From positions 30,831,521-30,895,520 of the forward strand of contig OX291544.1 of the NCBI GenBank assembly GCA_946406115.1: 64,000 bases of DNA. The letters are read 5' to 3'. The notes beneath the pieces are model-generated. The model was not told where the DNA came from, ran no database searches, and saw nothing but the letters and a program-made list of their open reading frames with translations. Numbering within the stretch: position 1 is the first letter of the stretch; each line of letters opens with the position of its first letter. Shown here in pieces: positions 56,901 to 64,000 of the stretch. Made by a program: the position numbers and the translations under genes. Source of the stretch: Apoda limacodes. Its lineage: Eukaryota; Arthropoda; Insecta; Lepidoptera; Limacodidae.

Positions 56901-57948
56901 TCTGAAATAAATTTGTTCATAAAATTATTTATTGTTTTAGCAAAAAAAAGTGATATTTACCAAATAAATACTAAAAAAAAACTGATGGTGTATGCTACAC
57001 ATCTACACTGAATTAGTAACTCAACTGGTATTTAAGGGCGACGTGGTCCGTACAGCTATCAATAGGTAAATTCAAATCTGTTACTGCAAAAAATCTTCGT
57101 AACAAGGTTCTACAAAATTGTAGATGGTATTTAGGTATTTAATTAACAACCAACCATGGGACTGAAGACCCTTAGGTATAGGAACAATTATATTGAAAGT
57201 CGTCGGTAGGTACATACTATTCATATGAATAAACTAAATAAAATATAGTTGATTTAATAAAAAATAAAATAAAAGCAATGTTAATTTTAAACATAATTGT
57301 GACAGACGAATATATTAGAAAATTATAATTATAATTAATTATAATTACCGAGTTTTTTGGCGGCTCTTCTCAGTAGAAAACAACATTGTGAACAGATAGT
57401 AGAACAATAATAACATCTGACCATTATAAACAGCTCTTATAATAAAGAACTAATCATAGTAAAGATATTTTTCATTTAACTTAATTTCTACTAAAAACTG
57501 AAAAGTATGACAAAATTTTAACGATATTGATTAGTCTCCAAATATCAACCAAAAAGTACCAAAAGTGGGTACTAAGAAGTTCCAACTTTTAAAGTTAATT
57601 TAAAATTACAAAATTCTAGAATCAGTTGTAATATGGGGGATGTTATGCACAACAGTTCATACAAATAAAAGAATCTTCCGTTTCTGAAGTCATTTAAAAG
57701 CAACGCATTTTTAAACAACGTTTTAAAAAATAGGATATTTAATATAAAATAAGTTATTTTAAGTCGGTTCAAAACATTAACGCTTGAATTTAATAAAAAA
57801 ACAAACGATTTTTCTTGTTTCTTTTCTCTTTTTCTTTTTTGAACGATTTCTAGGTCATTTACATATATTTATTGTCGAATAAATATTAAATAAGAAACTA
57901 ACCTTTGCCTTTAAATTCCCAAAAAAATGATTTGAATTGGAAATCCAT
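47811..57948 (-). CDS. ELO-C: very-long-chain fatty acid elongase (ELOVL family), 5 coding exons
   Basis: Exons 57903-57948, 53325-53515, 51303-51377, 50914-51210 and 47811-47990 (minus) join to an intact 262-aa protein with GT-AG introns in phases 1, 0, 0, 0. Seen in order: MDFQFKSFFWEFKGK, VNYVDQW and PYPM, LKVGPNYMKNRK, AVSYLYQYGLFF, RFSDLFDTVFFVLRKK, the HVYHHVSM box, NTFVHTIMYTYY, TSLQLVQF and LYLFGKFYIESY. The C-terminus NSVNKKR is basic but does not fit a strict dilysine retrieval signal, unlike ELO-A. The glutamate of KxxExxDT is replaced by aspartate, as in all three copies. It should catalyse the condensation step of fatty acid elongation in the ER. Closer in sequence to ELO-B than to ELO-A. 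Introns are loaded with LINE, Helitron and inverted-repeat elements. Confidence 0.92.
48190..48800 (-). pseudogene. Jockey-like LINE reverse transcriptase relic
   Basis: The minus strand shows NNHRPISILPALFKIL (about 48710-48650) and, after a break, SLPNCSIISYADDTALLVHD (about 48590-48510). The segment between motifs 2 and B is deleted. It lies in intron 4 of ELO-C, with the same strand. Confidence 0.65.
48838..48945 (+). repeat. Relic of the fold-back element at 39.6-40.1 kb
   Basis: GTGTAACCCAGCCGAAACGT, CGGGAAAAAGGTATTTTG, ATCCCGTTTTATTATTTTTA and AATGGAACGCGTAAATTTAA match the right end of that element. Confidence 0.7.
49165..49495. repeat. MITE-like repeat, copy 2
   Basis: Near-identical to 37365-37690 up to GTGTAAAGGTTT, where it passes into a T run. 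The other terminal repeat is missing. Confidence 0.75.
49500..49870 (-). pseudogene. LINE linker fragment interrupted by a MITE
   Basis: On the minus strand it reads LKPWLTKGLLRCIRNRDSMS near 49860-49795 and then NNFKAVWKVIENIV near 49630-49570. Both are typical of the region between endonuclease and RT in Jockey-type LINEs. A 132-bp inverted-repeat element separates them. Confidence 0.6.
49650..49781. mobile_element. 132-bp MITE with about 30-bp terminal inverted repeats
   Basis: Left end ACCCTAGTAACTACACTCAT and reversed right end ACCCTGGTAACTACACTCTT continue together through AAATTAACATA. It sits inside a LINE fragment, so it is a genuine insertion. Target duplication is not clear. Confidence 0.8.
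50914..51210 (-). CDS. ELO-C coding exon 4 (catalytic histidine box)
   Basis: 297 nt with RFSDLFDT, FVLRKK, HVYHHVSM, NTFVHTIMYTYY and KKYLTSLQL. It ends at a strong GTAAGT donor, the site deleted in ELO-B. The lower boundary is certain to about 1 bp. Confidence 0.94.
51303..51377 (-). CDS. ELO-C coding exon 3
   Basis: 75 nt encoding AVSYLYQYGLFFATCNLEKE and then ENLYQ, between TTTCAG and GTAAAT. The longer open frame running through this block is not the coding frame. Confidence 0.88.
51590..52384. mobile_element. 795-bp inverted-repeat DNA element
   Basis: The left end GGAGGCCTACAACTGATATC and the reversed right end GGAGGCCTATAACTGATATC continue through AGTTTCAATC, giving about 30-bp terminal inverted repeats. 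The left end has an extra inner hairpin (CAATCCCAATCC at 51618 against GAAATTGGGATTG at 51702). An 89-codon internal frame is not recognised. No target duplication seen. In intron 2 of ELO-C. Confidence 0.8.
52939..53241 (+). mobile_element. Non-autonomous Helitron
   Basis: It starts TCCTACTAATATTGTAAATG directly after A and ends AAAATCTAG directly before T, the A|TC...CTAG|T arrangement of Helitrons. A GCGGG-CGGA-CCCGC hairpin lies at 53215-53228, about 10 bp before the end. 303 bp, noncoding. In intron 2 of ELO-C. Confidence 0.75.
53325..53515 (-). CDS. ELO-C coding exon 2
   Basis: 191 nt encoding VNYVDQWLLMRTPYPM and a hydrophobic segment, then YNIFQIIFSFYGFFQ. Acceptor TTTTAG, donor GTAAGT. 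Confidence 0.92.
54616..54990 (+). pseudogene. LINE ORF2 C-terminal and 3'UTR fragment
   Basis: Matches 62280-62600 (AGGTTGCTGCTTCACAAGTC, GGTGCACCCGGATACCAGC, GGCTACTTTCTACCATCGCA). It continues into AAGCTCCCTGTCAAGG and AGGTCGGCAATGCGCG, the part deleted from the 60-kb copy. Confidence 0.75.
56158..56516. mobile_element. Fold-back element with possible TTAA target
   Basis: The left arm (GAGGATACACTTCGCGGCGC, CTTCATACAA, TTTTTGACATTTACTGATCA) and the reversed right arm (AGAATACGATTCAGAGCGCC, TTTTTGACACTTGCTCATCA) match over about 110 bp. TTAA or near it lies at both outer ends, suggesting a piggyBac-type target. No coding frame. Another arm copy is at 26060. Confidence 0.65.
57903..57948 (-). 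CDS. ELO-C coding exon 1
   Basis: ATG to GGCAAAG encodes MDFQFKSFFWEFKGK and ends in phase 1 at a GTTAG donor. 46 nt, as in the other copies. Confidence 0.87.
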
Positions 57949-58130
57949 TGCAGCCCTTTATCCTGAAATATGTAGTAAGTGTAGTTAAATGTTTACCCTA
58001 CATCTTGTTGCCCTGTTTTTTTAATTGTTGATATTTCTGTATAAGTTAATATTTCAAAACCCTAACACTGGCTCTATTGTTAAAATGCACTTAAAGTTAA
58101 CATTTTATTTTTAACGATATTACATTGAAA

Positions 58131-58149
58131 TATATATATATATATATAA
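58131..58149. repeat. (TA)n microsatellite
   Basis: About nine TA units just upstream of ELO-C exon 1. Confidence 0.9.
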
Positions 58150-58199
58150 AAGCTTAATACTCACCCAAAAAAAAACACTCACGCAGTATCTTGGTAGTC

Positions 58200-59560
58200 A
58201 AATTAAATTTATTTTCTACTAGTTCGAGTGGACTTGATAATTTAAATAGTAAAAAGAAAACTGATTTTTAAGCGTTACATGCAAAAACTTGAAATACGTG
58301 TAAGAGCTTACTTAAACTAATTTATAATGAGACATTGTGGTGTGAAAGTAATTGTGGCAAATTTCTTTTGTTTCATACCAGTCATAAAGGAACTTGGAAT
58401 GACCACAAAAGTAAAAAAAATGTTTCAGTTATAATAAATCGTTGCTTTTTATTTTGAAAAAAAATTACCGAGTTTTTTTGTAAAAAATAAATAGCTATGT
58501 AAAAATAATGCTAATCTTTGAATCATTGTTTTTAAACTTTTAAAAATCCATAATATTAGATACTAGCACAAGTAGCCTATTACTTTAAAATCTAAAACCA
58601 ACATTTTTTTTTCATTTTAATAAATGTGGTTCAAAAAACAATTGGCAGGGTTTTTATTTCTGCATGAGGCTACAATAGCATTTTTTTCGACCTAATAGGG
58701 GTAAGTTCTGATTATAAGTCAAAGTTAATCATTTATACGTAGGTTTAATAGCTCAGACGTCCAACAACTCACATATATATTGATTTTACAGAAAAAAATA
58801 TAAACATAATTAAAGAAAATTTAATTGCTTAAGAAAGAGATCTCTTGTACTTTTGCGTCTGAAAAACTGTATAGGAAATTAAAAGCGCATTTTTCAAGAT
58901 GCCCCCCCCCTCCAATGCCACTACAACTCATACTCATTGTTATGTTCAGTATCAACCTGGAGCGAATCAGGATTTCACGTGGAAAAGCAATCACTACTGT
59001 TTACGGCGGCAATTTTTTTTCCTTAACGGGAAAAAATCGGAAGCTACACTAAGCAGGATATGACATAGTCTTGACCCGTTCTTTTATTATTTGTTTGGCC
59101 TTATCAAATTAGGGCATGCAGAAAAAACAAATAAAATTGACTCGTTTCCTGTCATTGGAGTCATTAATTGAACTCATTATGTGACTCGGGCCACAAACAA
59201 CAACAACACGCACATCAGATAATATTAAAATCTTAATTTTGTGACGCTTCAGGCCACTTCAGTGTCCAAGCATCACATTTATGCAAAGTTATGCAAATGC
59301 ATTTTAAATTACAATTTGTTATAGTTATTGTCTACATGTCATGACTTCGGTGGTAAATGTCAAACGATAAAGACGAGAAAATGGTATTCAGGGTGAAAAT
59401 ACAAGTCGACCATTGAAGAAAAGTATCTTAGATATTGATTACTTATAGCAAATTTCACAAAAAAGAAAAATCCTTTATTTTCTAAAATTAGTAAAACTGC
59501 AATGAAATGATTTTTAATAAATTGCTAGTTTTTTAAACCGGGTTGTTTTCGCGGGCTTAC
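58200..59560. other. Gene-free AT-rich stretch
   Basis: No coding frame with recognisable content. The 5' flank of ELO-C should lie here, but no promoter motif is convincing. Confidence 0.5.
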
Positions 59561-60217
59561 AAAATGACCGCCTTTTATTTCCAACCTGTATTAACCATAC
59601 AAAAACAAGTTTGGTAGAGGTAGGGCACTGCAAGTACTCGCTCTAATAAGCCACCCGAACAACTAAAGCAGGGCATAGCGAGTACTTGCTCGAATGAGCG
59701 GCCCGAACTGGGGAAGTACCTCCACCTTACAGAAAACCGCGGCCATAATAACACTAACATTGAGTAGTGTTGTGTTCCTGGCGGTGAGTAAGGTTGCCAG
59801 AGCTCTTTGAGGATTCGCTGCGCGGACAGCGGAGGACTGGCGGTGCTTGTTGCTGTCATGCTCGGCGTAGACGCGGCGTGCTGGTTCGGCGGTCAGGGAG
59901 ACCTGATGAAACGGCTGACCGCTGGCCGCCCGCAGGTTGAACGGGATCCCGAACCCAGGGATCACTTAATCTCCGCCCTGGGAGGCTGATTCGCCAGCCT
60001 GTGTAAAGTATCTGAAGTGGTAGTCGTGCCGGAGAAGGAGACCGGAGTGGACCCGGCTACTACAACAGAGGGGGATCAGGGGCCCTTCCGCCCGCCGTGC
60101 CAGCAACCGTAACATCTGTGGCGAGCTTCGGCAGTCTTAGAACCGCACCTTTTGTCCTCTATGCTGTCTGTGCAGTGAATCCTCAACCCTTAGTCTTAGT
60201 AACTTCTTTTATATATT

Positions 60218-61255
60218 ATGGCCATAAGAAAGAAAAAGAAAAGAGTTTGCACAGCGGCTACTCCATCCACATATAATGTGGATTTTTGCAACATCAGGGG
60301 TATTCACGCAAATCTTAACGCAGTCCACCACCATCTCGAAACTGCGCAGCCGACCATTCTTTTTCTAATGGAGACGCAGATATCCTGCCCGGCCGAAACA
60401 TCATACCTTCACTATCCCGGCTACAAACTCGAACACAATTTCATGAGTCGTGCCGGTGTATGTATGTTCGTCCGGGAGGATGTCTGCTGTCGCCGCCTTC
60501 ATAGCCTTGAAGACAGGGACCTGTCGATATTGTGGGTGCGCGTAGATTACGGGTGCCTATACAGGTCTCATAGTGGTGACACGGACGTAACTCGACTCTT
60601 CAAGCACCTGAGTTTGACGACTGATAAAGTTCTAGAGCAATATCCCACAGCAGAACTAGTTATTTTGGGAGACTTTAACGCCCACCATCGCGAGTGGCTC
60701 AGTTCTCGAACCAATAACTATTCTGGGATATCTGCTCACGAATTTGCTCTGACCTATGGATTCTCTCAGCTGGTACTTTCTCCAACAAGAATACCAGATA
60801 TAGAGGAACATACGAGCTCCTTACTGGACCTTCTGCTGACTACTCGTCCGGACGGATACTCCGTCTCAGTGGATGCGCCTCTTGGCTCCTCGGACCACTG
60901 TCTCGTCCGGACTCAAGTATCATGCACACAACCCGATCCTTCTGGGCCAACTAATTGGCGTCGTGTGTGGCACTATAAGTCGGCAGACTGGAATGGATTG
61001 CGAGAATTTTACGCATCGTACCCGTGGAGGCAGATCTGCTTTAACTCAGAAGATCCTGACGTCTGCGCAGCCGCAGTCACTGAGACAATCCTTGCTGGTA
61101 TGGAATGTTTCATTCCTAACCTGCGAGTAGCTGCCGGCGTCAAAAAACGACCGTGGTTTAATAGGTCTTGCAGAGAAGTTAAAATTCTTAAGCAAACTGC
61201 GTATGAGGCTTGGACCACGGCTCGTAATAATAAGGATCCGAATATTTCTGAGTAA
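60218..61255 (+). pseudogene. LINE ORF2 endonuclease domain and linker
   Basis: 345 codons with all endonuclease landmarks (NIRG, METQ, GDFNAHH, LLDLLLT, GSSDH) plus the linker GVKKRPWFNRSCREVKILKQ. The frame ends at TAA where the intact family should run on into RT. Confidence 0.85.
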
Positions 61256-61450
61256 AAACGCAAATTAAATCCTGCCTCGAGGTTCAGTAAGAAAGCAACT
61301 GCCAGAGCAAAATTCTAATTCATCGGCAAAATAGGTGGGTGACTTGCGAGCTATCCTTCTGGGAGTCGTGCTTTCTGGTCGCTTGCCAAAGCTGCCGAAG
61401 GGAACTTCTGCCAGTCGTCGTTACCACCACTGAGTAAGACCGATGGTAAC

Positions 61451-62630
61451 TTGGCCCATAGTGCTAAAGAGAAAGCCGATCTACTGGGCAGTATCTTTGC
61501 CTCGAACTCGAATATGAACGATGAGGGCGCTGTACCACCTACTATACCGTGGTGCGGTAAGACCATGCCGGAAATCTCCATAACGCAGCGGGAGGTCAGG
61601 CGGGCGTTGCTCTCTCTAGACGTTCATAAGTCGAGTGGGCCAGACGGTATACCAGCAGTGGTGCTTAAGCAGTGTGCTCCTGAGTTATGTCCTGTACTCA
61701 CGCGCCTCTTCGCGCTTTCCTACCACACTAGGCAATTTCCGTCTTCATGGAAGACTGCGAATGTGCACCCGGTGCCCAAAAAGGGCGATAGATCAGATCC
61801 ATCGAATTACAGGCCTATCGCTATTACCTCTCTCCTCTCTAAGGTGATGGAGCGTGTGATCAACACACAGCTTCTAAGATACCTAGAAGTACACGATCTG
61901 GTCAGTGACCGTCAATATGGCTTTCACCACGGTCGCTCGACTGGTGACCTTCTAGTGTATCTCACACACCGATGGGCACTAGCCATTGAGAGTCAGGGAG
62001 AGGCATTGGTCCCAGGTCTCTGATTGGGGACGGGTAAACTTGGTCCGATTCAACCCTACAAAGACACAAGTGTGCGCGTTCACCGCTAAGAAAACTCCAT
62101 TCACTGTAGTCCCACAATTCCAGAACACTCCCCTCTCCATCTCCAAGAGCATTGGGATCCTTGGTGTTGACATCTCCAGCGATGTTCAGTTCCGAGATCA
62201 TTTACAAGATAAGGTGAAGCTGGCGTCCAAAAAACTTGGTGTACTCAACAGAGCGAAGCAGTACTTCACGTCGGGGCAAAGGTTGTTACTTTACAAGTCG
62301 CAGGTTCGGCCCCATATGGAGTACTGCTGCCATCTCTGGGCAGGTGCACCCGGATACCAGCTTGGCCCTTTTGACTTGGTTCAACGACGGGCTGTGAGAA
62401 TTGTCGACGATTCCAAACTCACTTGCGGTATCGAGCCCTTAAGTCTGAGGAGAGACTTTGCCTCACTGTGCGTGTTCTACCGCTTGTACAATGGGTTGTG
62501 TTCTGAGGAATTGTTCAAAATGATGCCCACGGCTACTTTCTACCATCGCACCGCTCGCCATCGGCAGGGAATTCATTCTCACACTTTAGAACCTAAATGG
62601 TCGCGTACAGTGCGGTTTCCGGTACGGTGA
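61451..62630 (+). pseudogene. LINE ORF2 RT fingers plus C-terminal domain, palm deleted
   Basis: Frame 61451-62023 covers RT fingers. Frame 61986-62630 covers the thumb and C-terminal domain (LGVDISSDVQFRDHLQDKV, SQVRPHMEYCCHLWAGAPG, QRRAVRIVDD). About 150 codons including the catalytic aspartates are missing at the junction near 62010-62020. Confidence 0.85.
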
Positions 62631-62694
62631 CCGCTTACCATCAGGCGGGCCATAAGCTTGTTTGCCACCTTAGTGGTATTAAAAAAAAAAAAAA

Positions 62695-63000
62695 AATCGG
62701 CCATGTGCGAGTCGGACTCGCGCACGAAGGGTTTCGTACCATTATCTACAAAAATGAGCAAAAAAAATCACGTATTTTGTATGGGAGCCCCCTTAAATAT
62801 TTTTTTTTTCTGTTTTTTAGTATTTGTTGTTATAGCGGCAACAGAATCTTACATTTTCTGTGAAATTTTCAGCTGTCGAATTATAACGGTTCGTGAGATC
62901 CAGCCTGGTGACAGACGGACGGACGGGCGGACGGACGGACGGACATCGAAGCCTTAGTAATAGGGTTCCTAATTACCTTTCAGATACGGAACCCTAAAAA
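62695..63000 (+). repeat. Full-length interspersed repeat (lepidopteran type)
   Basis: Begins ATCGGCCATGTGCGAGTCGG, ACTCGCGCACGAAGGGTTTC, GTACCATTATC and ends with a GACGGACGG run, GGGTTCCTAATTACC, TACGGAACCCTAAAAA. It follows the LINE A run directly. Noncoding. Confidence 0.85.
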
Positions 63001-64000
63001 CAAAACCATATAACCTAAATAAAATCCATCCAATTTGACTATTTATCCATCCATCAAAACCCAAATTACTCTATTATTAAATATAATAGGAGAAACAATG
63101 CTGCTGTAACGTGTAGAAACGAATAAAACCGGTCAAGTGCGAGTCGGAAACGCGCACCGAGAGTTCTGTACCAACTCACAATTTACGACCATTAGCCATT
63201 TTGCTACGGGAGTAATAATTAAATGTCATGTTAAAGAACAAAGGGCTGCAATATTTTTTGTTTTATGCTACAGTTTACTCTTGACTATTCGATATTAAAG
63301 CTGTGATGAGGAGAATACAATTTTTTGCAAAACAAAAAATGGTTATGCGATCTTAAAAATCGTCGAAGAGATAAATATAGAAATACACATTAAGGAAACT
63401 GGAGAACAAACTTCTTTTTTTAAGTCGATTAAAATTATGCTTAGAAGAATCTCTTGGAAACAAAAACGACAACCTTTTATTGTTAAAATTTCGTGCTTAA
63501 AAGTTGCCAAAGAAAACCCTGTTACTAAGCCAACGCTGTCTGTCTGTCTGTCCGACCTTTTAACAGTCGTCTTTTAAATCTTAACAGGCAGATTGCTTCA
63601 CAGAATATTACGGTGGATTATCTAAAAAAATAATAGAAGATTCATAAGTAAAATGCTTATACTTTGCGTTGAATTCTGTTTTGACTTTTCGAATCTTTTT
63701 CCTACCAAGTTATTGTAAGATGTTACAGACAGCATTATACTTGGCAAGAAAAAAACACGTAGGTAGTGGCGTTTCAGTGGAAATATATCTTGTAAGTTAC
63801 TTTTTCATCACTGATGCTTTGAAAGTGGCTAGTATTTAATTTGAAATGTAAATCGAATTTACATCCCATGTGATAGTTGTAAATTTGAAAGTTGAACGAG
63901 GCTTTCACCATCAACAAGGCAATTTTTATCAAACAATCGCACTGGCCACCATGACGAACGCGTAAAAATAGGTCGAAAGAAAAAAATGTGGTATGATTTT
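63001..64000. other. Gene-free stretch
   Basis: A fragment of the same repeat is at 63128-63172 (GGTCAAGTGCGAGTCGGAAA). A (CTGT)n run is at 63537-63552. Nothing else is supported. Confidence 0.5.

Larger units (their letters stand above)
59570..62690 (+). mobile_element. Non-LTR retrotransposon with internally deleted reverse transcriptase
   Basis: A GC-rich 5' part (59570-60215) contains two 48-bp repeats around GCAAGTACTCGC / GCGAGTACTTGC (59622 and 59670). ORF2 starts near 60218: endonuclease FCNIRGIHANLNAV, METQI, ILGDFNAHHREW, SLLDLLLTT and SSDHCLVRT. After a stop at 61255, a second frame (61451) carries RT fingers SGPDGIPAVVLK, SNYRPIAITSLLSKVMERVI, QYGFHHGRSTGD. It then breaks at 62010, and VSDWGRVNLVRFNPTKTQ follows in another frame. 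Motif A (KAFD), B (PQG) and C (ADD) are all absent, so it cannot reverse transcribe. A second deletion joins WSRTVRF to the 3' end. It ends with an A run at 62681-62696. Confidence 0.88.

Noticed and set aside
59575..59965. Two overlapping minus-strand frames of about 95-100 codons
   Set aside because: They are shadows in the GC-rich 5' region of the plus-strand LINE, with no recognisable domain.
61009..62201. Minus-strand frames opposite the LINE ORF2
   Set aside because: They run antisense to clear endonuclease and RT coding sequence, so they are chance frames.

Overview
The window is AT-rich, intron-rich animal nuclear DNA, most probably from a moth or butterfly (Lepidoptera). This assignment rests on inference: short split exons, very dense interspersed repeats, Helitron ends and a (T)CGGCCAAGTGCGAGTCGGAC-type repeat that I associate with lepidopteran genomes. 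No prokaryotic signals, rRNA, tRNA or CRISPR arrays were seen.

The only host genes I can support are three paralogous fatty-acid elongase (ELOVL/ELO family) genes. ELO-A is on the minus strand (10959-25887, five coding exons, 256 aa). ELO-B is on the plus strand (38190-44154) and is probably a young pseudogene. ELO-C is on the minus strand (47811-57948, five coding exons, 262 aa). All share the same architecture: a 46-nt first coding exon, a 191-nt exon 2, a 75-nt exon 3, a 297-nt exon 4 carrying the HxxHH box, and a short last exon. Intron phases are 1, 0, 0, 0. This is what local duplication of one ancestral gene would give. The intact copies would be ER membrane condensing enzymes of very-long-chain fatty acid elongation, and therefore relevant to cuticular lipids, pheromone precursors or waxes. 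ELO-B has lost the splice donor of exon 4 through an apparent 8-bp deletion and also lacks the 5' part of exon 2.

Almost everything else is mobile-element debris. 1-10.9 kb: fold-back repeats, a perfect 39-bp-arm hairpin, LINE 3' ends and a dispersed element broken by insertions. 10.9-25.9 kb: ELO-A, with a pogo-like DNA transposon in intron 2, and a frameshifted non-LTR retrotransposon (18.5-21.7 kb), an in-frame 69-bp tandem repeat and a Helitron in intron 1. 26-38 kb: the uninterrupted copy of the dispersed element, a 104-bp tandem array, a perfect 43-bp array and a decayed LINE. 38-44 kb: ELO-B with a fold-back element and a gypsy-type protease relic. 44-58 kb: LINE fragments of several families, ELO-C, a 795-bp inverted-repeat element, a Helitron and a fold-back element. 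59.5-63 kb: a non-LTR retrotransposon with a recognisable endonuclease but an internally deleted reverse transcriptase, followed by a copy of the lepidopteran-type repeat. I found no convincing new multi-gene system. The most unusual points are the decay of ELO-B, the long perfect hairpin, and tandem arrays apparently amplified out of a dispersed element.
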